Source: Trichodelitschia bisporula
Lineage: Eukaryota > Ascomycota > Dothideomycetes > Phaeotrichales > Phaeotrichaceae
Direction of reading: 5' to 3'
DNA: 64,000 bases
Assembly: GCA_010356995.1 (NCBI GenBank)
Contig: ML996689.1
Coordinates: 1,808,405 to 1,872,404, forward strand
In this document: positions 30,664-42,051 of the stretch, piece after piece
How the letters are laid out: every line of letters begins with the position of its first letter
Numbering within the stretch: position 1 is the stretch's first letter
Notes under the pieces: generated by a model
What the model was told of the DNA's origin: nothing
What the model saw: only the letters and a program-made list of their open reading frames with translations
Database searches by the model: none
Made by a program: the position numbers and the translations under genes

Positions 30664-30960
30664 TTTGCTGTTGAACTAAACGTTAGCCGGCGACGGTCGT
30701 GGGTATGGTTGGGGACGGAGAAGAGGTGGTGAGAATTTCGGCTCGAGAAGTTCGTGTGTGGGATGACTAATCTGCGGGCCTGGGCTTGGCACGGAGGAAG
30801 TTCACCGAGCTCCGATCGCGCTTATCGCTTGTCGCTAATTGCCTCTATACGGCACCCGAGCGCTTCTTGTTGCACCACTCTCTCCGGCACAGTAGTCATA
30901 TGCTCATGGACCACAGCACAGATTTCATAATCATTTCATCCGAAACATCCTCCTAGGTAT
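30664..30960. promoter_or_regulatory. Promoter and leader of the eL15 gene
   Basis: This spacer of just under 300 bp separates the eL15 start (30663) from the 3' end of the membrane protein gene at 30961. Both genes read to the left. I see no consensus ribosomal-protein promoter box with confidence; the region is purine-rich on the plus strand near the start. Confidence 0.4.
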
Positions 30961-32298
30961 CTATGCGCGGTGATAAAGTGATTGAGACGATGCGCTGCTC
31001 GCATGACTCCAATGCCTCTGCACTTCCACGCTGCTCCCCCGACTCGGTATCTCGCTCCTCTGGCTCTCGACATCCGCGATGCGTGACGCCGCGTCGCCAC
31101 TGATATCGCCAAAATGAAAGCTGCTTCCCTCCTCGGCGGCCGCCGTCTCCTCCATCCCCCCAGTGACAATGACCATCGACTTCGGCTCCTCTGGGCCCCT
31201 CCATGGCAGCTCCATCTTCTCTGTCGTCTTGTTGAGCGATCGTGAGTAAGTTCCCTTGCTGCCGAACTTGTTCCGCCAGCTCGAAGGTAAGCTTGCATTC
31301 GACTTCGACCTCGTCACCTCCAATAACTTCTTGAAGAAGATCTTAAGCGCTGGGGCCGATGCGCAGATGAGCGCCACGTGAGACTCAATTGTCAGCCACG
31401 TCCACCCGTTCCACGATTCCCACGTCATGTCGTACGTGGTAAAATATATGGGCATAGTGACCGTGATGCGGATAATGGCGCATATACACAGACTACCCAA
31501 TCAGCTTCGCTCATCGCACGGTAACCTACTCACAAGAAGCCAACGCCGAAAATGAGGACGAGGGCAAGTTTTTGACGCCGCGGGATCCGCACGTTCCAGA
31601 ACAGAACCATTGGTATGCCGCAGGCCAAGAAGTCTTGAATGGCGCTGGCGACAGCCGCGGCGATCAGGTCGGCGGGCTCGTCGATGCAATGGTACTCGTT
31701 TGTCGAGCGCCACACCAAGTCGGCGAGCATCCAGTACGCTTTGAATGGCCGGCAAGTCAAGAAGAGAACGGTGGAAAAGACGACAAAGTACAAAACGACG
31801 AAGATGATGGCGCCGTGTACGACTCGACGGAACGTCTTGGTAACAGTGCCGGCGGCCAGGCGGTGGTAAAAGAGGAGGATGGAGATCTTTGTCGTCGACG
31901 TGGATAACATGTACAAGAACTCGATGACCATGGTGATTTTGCGGCTGTCGACGAGCACCTCCTGTGTGTTGTCCCACAAGTGGCGGTCGAAGCCATACTT
32001 TTTTGACGAAAGACACAGCGCGACAGCGAGGCCCGTCAGCGGCACCTGCGAGTGTTAGATCCAATCATCCGCAACTTCTTCATCCACTGACCAGATTGAA
32101 TATGATGAAGTAATCATCCAGGCCCGAATTCTTCGTCAGGATAAAGCGCGCATATAGGCGCAGGCCGACGACAATATACACCAGGCCGAGCAGCACACAC
32201 ACCAGAATCACCAGGCTCCATCCTCGCGTCTCCGGGTTGACGTAGTTAGGCGTCCACGAAAAGATGAGATCCAGCGGGGGGTACAAACCACCGGGCAT
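30961..32298 (-). CDS. PTH11/rhodopsin-type seven-helix membrane protein
   Basis: The exons are 32298-32092, 32045-31534 and 31492-30961, giving 416 residues (introns 46 and 41 bp). Hydrophobic helices include SLVILVCVLLGLVYIVVGLR, TGLAVALCL, EFLYMLSTSTTKISILLFY, GAIIFVVLYFVVFSTVLFL, AVASAIQDFLACGIPMVLFW and LALVLIFGVGFF. The hallmarks of the fungal rhodopsin-like integral membrane family are present: LYARFILTKNSGLDDYF after helix 1, KISILLFYHRL, and CIDEPADLIA before helix 5. The cytoplasmic tail (about 120 residues) is Ser/Glu-rich. There is no CFEM domain at the N-terminus. Such proteins are thought to act as G-protein-coupled-like receptors in surface sensing; the ligand is unknown. Confidence 0.85.
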
Positions 32299-35102
32299 GC
32301 TGGGAGAACATGGACGTCGAAAATTGATCCGTGGTGAAGCTCTCCGACCGGGGCTGCGACGTGCTATGCATCTTAAACTCGAGCACACTGTCTGATCGCC
32401 CAATGTCCGTAGCTATGGGCGAGTCAGCGCCACGCAGCGCCACCTTGCCGGCTTCTGTTCTGGCGTATGCACATCGCAAGGGAAAATTACAAGCTTTTTC
32501 TCATCACATGCGGAGTGCCGGCGCCCAGTGGCTGTTGTTGCGAGTTTGCGACGGGATCGCGGTCCGCATCCCGAGCTTATCATCTTCGTGGATACCCCCC
32601 TCCAGCCTCGTACAGTATCCTGCACGCCGCAGGAACCGTGATCAGTACCTCCAGTGGGTGCACGCTACCCCGTACTTTTTCAATTAGAATTGCATTGCGG
32701 GGAAGATGGGGCTTCGAGTCAACAGCTCTGTTTCGAGGGGAGCGGTTCACATGAGCCGAGAGCACAGTAAAGCGAGGAAGCGTCATGCAGCTTCTTATTG
32801 GATACACACCTCAGCATGTGGGTCTTAGCGAACCTTGATTGAATTAAGCGGAAAACCTAAAGCCCAGCATCCAATGGGCGCATTTACCCATCGTAGTCGG
32901 TCCAGCCATGAATGCCGCCTCAAGGCAAATTCCGGGAGGATGCCGAAGGGATTGGCACAAGCATGCGGGATTGTCAGACGTTCGGCATGCAGGACTGTTT
33001 CTCCATCCTCACATTCTGCATTCGATCGGGAAATTCTGGTAATCGATCACCATTCATGCCTTTCTTTTACTTGGTTTGTGAGGAGACTCGATTCTGGGCC
33101 GGTCCGCACCAGCTACCGTACTGAGGGGCCGAACGCCCTGAGCTGACCTCGGCTCCCCACAAACTTTAACTTTCTAGCGATAACACGACCAACCTCCGGT
33201 GCGGAAGCCGTCCGTCCATCCGGCGCTACCGTATACTGGTACCGTTCGTGAACGTTCGGCCGCGCGTTCCTTCACCTTTTCCCAGGGGCGCGGAAATCCT
33301 CATAGCAGCAGAGAACATCGCGCCCTTCAACCCCAGATCCAAGCTGAATCCCTGAATCTGGCCCCGCGCACATCGATTTCTAGCTTTTAAACTTCGCGTT
33401 GGGACACCCGCAATTGTTTGAGTATTTCTTCGCAGCCCAATTAACCTTGCTGATGTGATTCTAGGACTGACCTTGCAGCCCGCATGGCGAATCCGAAACG
33501 TCGGCCCTCGCATTGCGCACACTGCGCGACTCGCGCTGCATGTGCGAGGCGAACCGCGCCTTGGCCTTCACGGGCCCCATCGTCAAGTTCGGGCCACATC
33601 GAGAAGTTGGAGCCGGTGACTTGAAGAACTGTCAGGCCACTCTTTCCGTTGGTGAGAACTCAGAGCTTGAGAGATCAACGCAACCATGCGGAAGAAGAGT
33701 GCGACCTCGTTACACTTCTTCACCTAGCCGCGCCACCTTTTGATGGCATATTCCGATGCCGAGGTCGGCGCAACGGTAGCCTTAACGGCCACCCGCTGGA
33801 TGCGCATCCAAACTGCCAACCCCATCTCTAATGATCCTGCCGATGTTTACCGTACGGTCGAATGCGAAGGGGGGCGTTCGCCTAGCTCCAGACAGCACGT
33901 CCGCGACTTGGATTCTCACCAGGATTGGCAGCGCCTGCTTCGGACCCGGGTGTGAGGCTACATACCGTACCGTACGATAGATCGGGTGGAGCGCAAGGAC
34001 CGGGTCTGCGGCTAGAACTGCGGGGATTAAGCTTCGCTTGGCTTTGCCGGGGTGGGGGGGGGGGGGGGGGGGGGGGGGGGGCTTGGGGTTCTTTCAGGAT
34101 TCGGCTGCAGCGACGACGTTGAAACGGGGCTTGTGTCGAGTGTCATGTGTGATGGGCAACAGGGGCGAGGGAGTTCGAGTCCGCCTCCGCCTCCGCCGTT
34201 GATGCAGGAGGTGGGGAGGAGAGCTGAGTTTAGCGGCGCGTTTATGGCGTGTCAAGGCGTTAAACTTGCGCGTATGCGAGGAGCGAAGGCTTCGAGGTGT
34301 ACGGCGGATGTTGATCAGTGGCCTGGATACTACCGGCCGGCATATTCCGGGATTTGGTTCTCGTGCCCCGGATTTTATCTCCACAGCCGGTGGCACTATG
34401 TAGCGCCAAAGGTGCGAGCCGTTTCGGTAAGGCCCAAGGCGTTTTCGGGCCGGTTCTTACTGTGCTAAGCGGGAGGGAAAGAGAAGGGTGTGGTGAGGCA
34501 AAGGATCGCCGTTTTTTGAGCGGTTTGGTATGGCATGGAGTGTATGCGGAGGAGTAGACACGCGACCTTCACTGCGGTATCCTCCGATATGCAGGAGGCA
34601 GGTTCGCAGAAATCGCACTGCCAGTGGTGCTTGACATGCAGATTCGGTTTTGCAGGGGGTGGTATCAAGCAATGGGATCTGTCACATCAAGCTTTTTTTC
34701 CATTGGCAGTTGAGGCATCTACGCCCTTTACGATATGGGGAGGTAGGGAGATCATTATTGCCCACCGGCTTTTCGTCATTCGGCCCTGTTCGATGGGGGC
34801 ATTAACTTTGGGAGCCACTACATACGTAGTATGTCCCCCCAGAAGCCTATGTCCCCGGATTTACTGTACATCCGTAAGGTAGCGCTTCACCTTATGATTC
34901 CCCGCTCTACAGTAGTAGTGTTTCGATGATGCTCTCTATCAACGTCTATATGTACATTGGCGGCACTTGACGGGCGACCCTAAGGAATTCCGTAGGACTC
35001 CAGTGATCGACTCCACGAGGCTGAAGAACTCGAGCCCTTGCCAACCTGCAGCGCTGATCAGGGTTCATAGTTCATTTCCTCCGAGGCTCGAAACCTCCCC
35101 GA
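32299..35102. other. 2.8-kb gene-free spacer
   Basis: This is the largest gap in the window. Frames are short, overlap on both strands and lack domain support. It contains several TACCGTAC motifs (33114, 33228, 33849, 33966), including a perfect palindrome ACCGTACGGT at about 33850, a run of 28 G at 34054 and an ACTACATACGTAGTATG near-palindrome at about 34817. Decayed transposon DNA is possible, but no coding trace is visible. Confidence 0.5.
34054..34081. repeat. Poly-G run of 28 bases
   Basis: An uninterrupted stretch of about 28 G follows GCCGGGGT. Such a run can form G-quadruplex structure and often marks sites where assembly length is unreliable. Confidence 0.9.
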
Positions 35103-36193
35103 CTATCCAACAGTCTTCTCCTTCACAATGTCAGCTTGCACCACCTTAACGTCCTCAGGTCCCTCCTGCCGTCCCACAAAACCACCATCGAGCACCGCAA
35201 TCAACTCGTCCAGCCGAGTAATAATCAAATCCGTGTGCACATGCTCAGCAAGGTGTTTGTTTGCCTCATTGACCAGCAACACCGTAGCCGCGCCCGCGCG
35301 GTACCCAGCCGTCATATCATCGATGCTGTCACCCACCATGATCAAGTTATGCGCCGAAGGGAGGCCCCACTGCGCCGCGATATGCAGGATCCCCGCCGGG
35401 TGTGGTTTAGGCGGACGAAACTCGCGGGTTCTATATCGTCAGTCACTGGCGCTCTCGGTAAGAGGGAAATAGAACATAAGCCACGCACATAATCGGCTCA
35501 AACAGCGTACCCGGCATAAACGTCTCAATCAAATGCGCCACCGGCGTCCTGCACCACATCAGCATCCCATCAGACCAGCCCACGAGGCCACGCACTCAAA
35601 GTTCCGCGTACATATCCCCTTCCGCATCCCCCGCCCCTCAAGATAGCCCATCAACTCCAGCAATCCGATCTGCGGCCTCTGCACGGCCATCGCCTCGCTC
35701 TCAATCGTGCGCACCGCCGCCATGGCCGTTTCTTGTGCCTCGGGCGTAGGCAGCGCGTAGATGTGGTCTAGGATGTCGGTTGTGCGTGGGATGCCGAGGG
35801 CGGCGCGCATTTGCGCGAACATGTAGTTTTGCGGCTCGCCTAAGTGGGGTGCGTTAGCTGGCCAGTTTCCAATCTCGTCTGTAAACTCTCCACGGCGTGG
35901 AGTGAAATATCAAGCTTACATAGCGTGCCGTCGACGTCGAATACCACCCCCGCTAGCTCCTCTCCCCCATCTTTCCCCGCGGTCCGCAGCGCCGGGTTTA
36001 GCGCTTTGAACCGCCGAGGTCGGGGGTGGCGGGTTGTCGGCTCGAGGAGGGTTGCGACGGTGGCGGTTGGGGTCGTGGTGGACATACTTCGCTCTCTAGA
36101 TAGTGAGTAATGGAAGAGCTTGCGGTACACGGTGGGAGTGATTGCTCGTGGAAGGCAGTGTAGTGTGCGGTGGAGGTGAATTGGAAGTGACAT
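35103..36193 (-). CDS. HAD-superfamily hydrolase (phosphatase)
   Basis: Four minus-strand exons (36193-35920, 35839-35596, 35548-35489, 35430-35103) give 301 residues. All four HAD motifs are present: VFDVDGTLC (nucleophile and acid-base Asp) near residue 85, ICTRN (motif II), the Lys in FRPPKPHPAG (motif III) and IMVGDSIDDMTAG (motif IV). The helical cap between motifs I and II (PQNYMFAQMRAALGIP ...) puts it in subfamily I, like phosphoglycolate or short-chain sugar phosphatases. I chose the start at 36193 because it opens a basic, hydroxyl-rich N-terminus that could target mitochondria; Met at 36085 is the alternative. The substrate is not predictable. Confidence 0.85.
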
Positions 36194-36720
36194 TTCGATT
36201 GATAGTGGGCCTGCAGGGCTGAGGTGGGCTGGGCAGGGATGCATGGTGGGATGGTGGGGTATTTATGCCGGGGGTGGGGTGAGGTAAACGGCATCGAATG
36301 ATATGGACATCATGGAGAGGTTGAATAGGAAGAGCTGATAAGATATTGGTCGTTGAGCTTGATAAGACGAGTACGGATGTAGACCGTGTGTAATTGATCG
36401 ATATGTGCCTTGATTGCAACCTTGAGCACGTTATCTAAAGGTGAGGTGGAAATAAAACCAAAGGCTGGACCTCATGATGATGTACTGAGGCTCGTCTGGA
36501 GGGCACAACATGTACAGTACTGAAGGCACTAGCTTGTAGAAGTATCTGGATCATTGTAAGGCCATCTGGTCCACACCGTGCACAAATACACTGCGCCGGC
36601 TGAAGTGCTGGTTCAGACATTTTGAACGCCTAGGCTTCGACCTCATGAGGCTGACGCCCCCGATGTTCCACAAGGCCAGCCTTCTGTCCCCTTCGTAGTA
36701 TACCACAGTGGTATCTCCAT
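36194..36720. other. Spacer between two minus-strand genes
   Basis: The region holds the promoter of the HAD hydrolase and the 3'-UTR of neighbours. No gene is supported. Confidence 0.45.
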
Positions 36721-38121
36721 CTAATCGTCAAACACCACCTTCTTCCCTGTCCCTTGCACAACCGCTACACTAGCCCGCTGGGCATTCATCAACGCTGCGC
36801 CAGGTCTGATAGTCCGCGCATCAACCTTCTCATTCAACATCACATCCCTCTGCGCACGGCGCGCCTCCCGTCTCCGATCATGAGCCTTCTTTCTGTCCCC
36901 TCCTTCAGCCTCAGCGCCCTCTCCATCCCCAGCGGCACAGTCTGCTTCAGGTTTTCCTCCAAAGCGTTTCTTGTACCGCACGCTCGCATCCTCGGCGAAT
37001 TCGACGCGGAGGGTGCGGCCATGAAGGCGGTTGACGAACCACTTGCGGGGCTTGGGAGCTTTCTTCGCCTTCTTGGTCGGCTTGCTCTTGGGTTTCGCAT
37101 CCGAGTCAGAGCCAGAGGCCGAGCCGGCGTCGGAGGCGGCGTCGCTGCCCGCCTTTTTCTCCTCCGCCTCGTCATCTTCGGACGAAGACTCAGAGTCAGA
37201 CTCCTCTACTGGCTTGTAGGTGTACCCGCGTACCGCATCCTCGCCCGCCGAGAGGTCCTTGAACGTCACCCAGGCAAAGCCCTTGCACTTCCCCGTGTCC
37301 TCAAACGTGGCGAGATGCACATCAACCACCTCCCCACAGTGAGCATAATGCTCCTCCAGATCTTGCTTCGTGACGTCGAAGCCTAGATTGCCCACAAACA
37401 CACGCCTGCTAGGTGGTTTCTCCGGATTGCTCCGCCCTGTTGTCACCTTCCCGTCCTTCCCGGTTGTCTCCGTCCCCTCAGCAGGCTTCTCCGGCCGCCC
37501 AGCAAAGTTGTCCGCCCGCTTGATCAATACGGCGCGCCCGCCGAGCAGACTCTCGCTCAGCTCAAGGGCCGACTCCAATTGTTCCCGCTTCTCAAAGTCC
37601 ACATATGCAAACCCCTTGTTCGTCGGCTTGACCGCCAGGCGAGGGCTGCGGCCTGCGGGTACCGGCATGTGGATACGCGTGATGGCCGAGGGAGGGATGG
37701 AGCCATGGGCCTCGAAAAAGGTCTTCAGTGAGTCCTTGGTGGTTGTCCATGGCAAATTGCCGATCCAGATACTGTGCGGGGAGCGCTTAGCGGGTTGCTT
37801 GTCGTCGGGGTTGGGCTGATCTTCGGCATCGTCGCCTTTCGTCTCGTCGTCAGAGTTGTCGGCGCCGTCAGCGCTTTTGCTCTTCCGTGCCTTCTTCTCG
37901 CTCTTATCCTTCTTCTCACTCTTCGATGGCTTGACCTTCTTCGCCCGTCGAGCCTCCTTCTTGGACGGCGGCTCCGGCAGCGTGAGATCGATCTCTAGCT
38001 CCGGTTCGTCCTTCGCGGTGCGCTTGCGCTTCTTCGTCTTCTTCGCCGTGTCAGCGGCTCCGGAGTCGGAGGTATCCGCCGTAGCAAGAACCATGGGGTC
38101 CGGTTTGGGAGATGAGGACAT
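36721..38121 (-). CDS. NOP13: Nop13-like nucleolar RNA-binding protein, two RRMs
   Basis: A single exon encodes 466 residues from the Met at 38121, chosen because the further-upstream frame lacks family likeness. A long Lys/Glu-rich N-terminus with several nuclear-signal-like stretches (KKTKKRKR, KKEARRAKK) precedes RRM1 (about 117-205, SIWIGNLPW ... GFAYVDFEK) and RRM2 (about 240-320, RRVFVGNLGF ... KGFAWVTF). An acidic Ser/Asp/Glu insert interrupts the end of RRM2 before the conserved NRLHGRTLRVEFAED and a basic tail, a layout typical of the fungal Nop13/Nop12 group involved in pre-60S assembly. Function is inferred from family likeness. Confidence 0.82.
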   Translation of the reverse strand: MSSSPKPDPMVLATADTSDSGAADTAKKTKKRKRTAKDEPELEIDLTLPEPPSKKEARRAKKVKPSKSEKKDKSEKKARKSKSADGADNSDDETKGDDAEDQPNPDDKQPAKRSPHSIWIGNLPWTTTKDSLKTFFEAHGSIPPSAITRIHMPVPAGRSPRLAVKPTNKGFAYVDFEKREQLESALELSESLLGGRAVLIKRADNFAGRPEKPAEGTETTGKDGKVTTGRSNPEKPPSRRVFVGNLGFDVTKQDLEEHYAHCGEVVDVHLATFEDTGKCKGFAWVTFKDLSAGEDAVRGYTYKPVEESDSESSSEDDEAEEKKAGSDAASDAGSASGSDSDAKPKSKPTKKAKKAPKPRKWFVNRLHGRTLRVEFAEDASVRYKKRFGGKPEADCAAGDGEGAEAEGGDRKKAHDRRREARRAQRDVMLNEKVDARTIRPGAALMNAQRASVAVVQGTGKKVVFDD

Positions 38122-39026
38122 GATGTGCTTGTCGGGGGCGCGATGTGATGTGAGTGCCGGAGTGGTTGGTGGTCGGTGAGAGGGTGAGGCTGGACGAGCT
38201 TCGAAAAAAAAAATGCGAGGCCAACGCTTGGGCCTTTCTCCACAGGCTTGGCGCTTGGCAGCAAAGATCGGGGTGGAACGAACAGAACTGATATTCATCA
38301 ATTGCAGGTCCAGTTTTGAGGTTGACGGTTCATAAAGCTGTTGGTGTTTAGGATTCAATCTTGGGCATGTGCTGGCCGAATTTCAAATGGATCAGGCCAG
38401 ATGATGAATTTTGGCGCAATTTCTAGCAAGGCTGAAGGGGATACATAAAACTCCAGCCTTCAACCATGCGACACATCAAAGGTGGGAAGCACCACGAAAG
38501 AGGATCACAAAACCACCACCATAATACCGCTTCGGGAGGAGAAATGTTGGGCAGTGATAATTTTCTCATAACCAGACGGTCTTACATTGCCGACTAAGTA
38601 TTACAAATGAGATATCTACGATTCTGTATCATGAGGAATGGGGATGAACCAGGAATTGGTTAATCGCAAAGCTGGTGACAGCGTGGGAATGGTCCTAACA
38701 GAGCTGCCAACAACCTCGGACAGCTCTGCCAAAAGCTCAGATCGTGGATGGAGAGATGTCGTTGCAAGAGACGTCGTTGCGGCAAGCGTCAGATGCTCGC
38801 CGTGTTCCCCACACGCAGCTTTTGCGCCTGCCTCGGCAGGCTAGACGGCTGCGCTTCTGCGCTTACGACCTCCAACATTTTGTGCTTGTAGCATTCAGTC
38901 GCATATAAGAGTTGACATTGCACTTCCAGTGAGATTGAATTTGTACTTTTATAGTCAGGTCTACCTAGACAACCGTCCGCATCCGCTCCACCAAGCAAGG
39001 CCGTCCTTGCCTCCATCACCTTCACC
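38122..39026. other. Divergent promoter region
   Basis: A head-to-head spacer of about 900 bp separates the Nop13-like gene from the enoyl-CoA isomerase gene. No gene is recognised. Confidence 0.5.
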
Positions 39027-40005
39027 ATGTCCACCGAAACCTTCGACTACAAGTACTTCAACGTCACCTTCCCAGCCGAACATGTCGCGGTTGTCGAAAT
39101 CAACCGGCCGGAGAAGCTCAATGCCTTCGTAGAGGAGTACGTCTGAAGCCCACAAGCCTCGGAGGCATTTCGCCTCGAGTGCTAGATTCCCGAATCTCGC
39201 TCGCATCTAACCCCCATAGGATGTGGCACAACCTCTCCAAAATTATAACCCGCCTCTCCCTCTCCCCCACCATCCGCTCCATCCTCCTCACGGGCGCGGG
39301 GCGCGCCTTCACCGCCGGCCTCGACGTACAAGCCGCCTCCCAAGGCCCCACCCTCAACACCGGCGCCAGCGCCAACAGCGACCCCGCCCGCCTCGCCCTG
39401 CACCACAAAGCCCACATCCTCGACTTCCAAGCCTGCATCACCAGCATCGAGCGCTGCGCCAAACCCGTCATAGTCCTCCTCCACGGGATAAGCTACGGCC
39501 TGGCCATCGACATCAGCGTGGCGTGCGACGTGCGGCTCGCGACGGCGGATGCGCGGCTGTGCATCAAGGAGGTTGATATCGGGATTGCGGCGGATATTGG
39601 CACGTTGACGCGCTTGCCCAAGGCGGGTGTGTCTATGTCGTGGGTTAAGGAGGTTGCGCTGACGGCGCGCGAGTTTGGTGCCGAGGAGGCACTGCGGGTC
39701 GGCCTTGTATCGGCTGTGCTGCCGGACAAGACGAAGGGCATCGAGGCGGCGCTTGATATTTGCCGCACTATTGCGAGCAAGAGCCCGATCGCGACGCTCG
39801 GCACCAAGGAGCTCATCAACTACAGCCGCGACCACACTGTCGAGGAGGGTGAGTTTGTTTTCTACGTGTTTACAAAGGCCCCGCTCACACAGCAGGTCTC
39901 AACTACACGGCCGTGTGGAATGCAGCCATGCTGCAGACAGGCGACGTCAAAAGCGCGTTACTATCGGGTCTGCAGCGGAGGAAGCCGACTTTCGAGAAGT
40001 TGTAG
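39027..40005 (+). CDS. Delta(3,5)-delta(2,4)-dienoyl-CoA isomerase (ECH1-like)
   Basis: Exons 39027-39136, 39220-39848 and 39896-40005 give 282 residues of the crotonase fold. EINRPEKLNAF is the entry strand. The oxyanion hole is formed around GAGRAFTAGLD and LLHGISYGLAID. Of the three acidic residues used by mammalian ECH1 (Asp176, Glu196, Asp204 in rat), all have matches here: the Asp in GLAID, the Glu in IKEVDIG and the Asp in AADIGTL. This supports dienoyl-CoA isomerase, acting in oxidation of odd-position double bonds of unsaturated fatty acids, over plain enoyl-CoA hydratase. The C-terminus is FEKL, which is not a canonical PTS1, so peroxisomal location is unproved. Confidence 0.88.
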
Positions 40006-40125
40006 TCACATCACGCAATGTAGTTGTTTGAAGCCGCTTATTGACCGACGGAAAACTTATGCCAGATCACCGTGAACGCACTTCACGCCGTCAATTCGTG
40101 CACCATAACCATCCCAACCCCGAAC

Positions 40126-41325
40126 CTAACCCCGCGACATAACGCCCCAGGCACGGATCTTGTTGTCCGTGTACCCGGCGAACAGCGTCTGGCCGTCCGC
40201 GCTCCACGCCAAGCTCACGCACTCCGGCTCCCGGCTCTTCTTGCCCACCTCGACATACTCCGGCTTCAGCTCATCAACCTTGCTCTTCTTCTCAAGGTCG
40301 AAGATGATGATGCTGCTGGCCGTCGCGGCGCAGAGCCAGTAGCGGTTGGGAGAGAAAACGAGAGCGTGGATCTCGTCACCGGCGGTCAGCGAGTAGAGGT
40401 GCTTCGACTCGTTGAGGTCCCACAGCATCGTGGTGCCGTCCTTACCGCCGGACGCGCAGAGCGAGCCATCGGGGGAGATGGTGACAGTGTTGATGTAGCC
40501 GGTGTGGCCAATGTGGTCGGTTTGGATCTTGCAGGTGGCCAGTTCCCAGACCTGGACCGTTAGCGGTGCCAACTGGTTTTGCGTGAAGATAAGACAGGAG
40601 GGATATTCAATCAGAAATTGGTGTTGTTGGTCTCATAGCAAAAGCTCTGAAGTAGCAAATACATGTGTAGCATCATTGAAGCAAGGGGATAAAAAAGAGT
40701 GCACGTACCTTGACGATCTTGTCCCAGCCAGCGCTGACAATCACCGGGTTCTGCGGGTTCGGGCTGAAGCGCACGCACGAGACCCACTCCGAGTGGCCCT
40801 TGTCCGTGATGGTGTACTTGCAGTCACCGAGCGTGTTCCACAGCTTGATGGTGCGGTCGCGCGAGCCGGACACAATCTGGCGGTTGTCGGCGGAGAAGGA
40901 GACAGACAGCACGTCGTTGGTGTGGCCGACGAAGCGGCGCGTCGTGATGCCGGTCGACAGCTCCCACAGCCGGAGAGTCTTGTCCCACGACGAGGAGAGG
41001 GCGTAAGCGCCGTCCGAGGAGATGACCTTTCTTCTCGTCAGCGAATTTTATGGCGCCATGAGGCGGTACGTACGCAGTCGGACACGATGTGCGAGTGCCC
41101 GTGGAGGCTGCGCTTCGGGTAGCCGTAGGACGTCTCGTCGCGCGTGAGGTTCCAGATGATGAGCGTCTTGTCACGGCTGGCGGAGAGCAGCATGTTCGGG
41201 CTGGCTGGTTAGTCGTGAGGCTATCGCCGATGGGCAAAAACTCACTTCTCCAAGGACGTCGCGAGCGACGTGACCCAGCCGGAATGGCCCTCGAGGGTGC
41301 CGCGGAGAACCAGTTGCTCAGCCAT
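40126..41325 (-). CDS. cpc2: RACK1/Cpc2 WD40 ribosome-associated scaffold
   Basis: The exons are 41325-41246, 41200-41074, 41026-40709 and 40551-40126, giving 316 residues, the usual RACK1 length. Seven WD repeats are readable, including [64 protein letters not shown] and [11 protein letters not shown]. Introns are 45, 47 and 157 bp; the last is unusually long and contains a C/D snoRNA. The protein sits on the 40S head near the mRNA exit channel and links kinase signalling to translation. The yeast (ASC1), Neurospora/Aspergillus (cpc-2/cpcB) and animal genes are orthologous. Confidence 0.96.
40606..40680 (-). ncRNA. snR24: C/D-box snoRNA, U24/snR24 homologue, in RACK1 intron
   Basis: Within the 157-bp third intron of the RACK1 gene. 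Reading the minus strand: terminal stem TTCAA, C box as ATGATGC, then TATTTGCTACTTCAG (the antisense element near-identical to yeast snR24 and human U24 ATTTGCTA), a C'-like TATGAGA, the second guide CACCAATTTCTGA ending in D box CTGA, then TTGAA, which pairs with the 5' TTCAA. Yeast snR24 is in the intron of ASC1, the RACK1 orthologue, so the host gene agrees as well. It guides 2'-O-methylation on the large-subunit rRNA. The D' box is weak. Ends are placed from the stem and are approximate. Confidence 0.88.
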
Positions 41326-42051
41326 ATTGGTGATGGACAACTGAGAATTGGCGGGTGAATTGGTGAGCGCGGATGGATGAGGAGGAGCTGCAGGTTGAAT
41401 TCACTTTACGAGTGTGCGATTTTCCAACATCCCCTGCTCGCTTGCGCTAACCGTCTTGGGCTTGGCGCAGTCCATGACTGCCTGAGGCGGGAACAGCGGG
41501 GTTGGCGCTTTTGAGAGGCAGGATATTTTGGCATCGGTGATATTCGCCGTAGGAGTCCACGCGAGAAGAATCGAGGCAAAGGATTGAAATAGAGACGACG
41601 AGGCAACCGCTGCAGCTCTCAATGGGCAAGCTCTCCCTTTTATATGCGGACAGGATGCTGAACGGATGTCTATCTGGTGCCAAGTGTACGCTTGTCAAGA
41701 CAAATCTCCGGGCGGACTGTTGCTCGCAAGTGGAGAGATATGATCAAAGCAGACGCCTTCGTGTCCACGGAGCGATCACATCGGTGTACAAGTGAATTAG
41801 ATCAATTCCTTCTGCCATACTGACATCTAACTTAATTCATGGAAACCTTCTTGCCACCAACAATGCACCACGGCCAGATTGGCTTGCAAGGACAAATGTG
41901 GTCAATGTCGGCACAGTACTCCGCACATCGGTGGTACATGTGCTCACCGAGCAATGACATGGTCACGATACTCGATGATAGACGCGCAAGCAAGTATCAA
42001 TCACAATCCTGAGATAAAAAGCAATATTCAGTGAATGGAAGATGCGGAGTA
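41326..42051. other. Promoter region of RACK1 gene and 3' end of Tfb5 gene
   Basis: This 726-bp spacer lies between two minus-strand genes. Short frames in 41401-41698 have no domain support. It probably holds the long 5'-UTR of the RACK1 gene. Confidence 0.5.
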
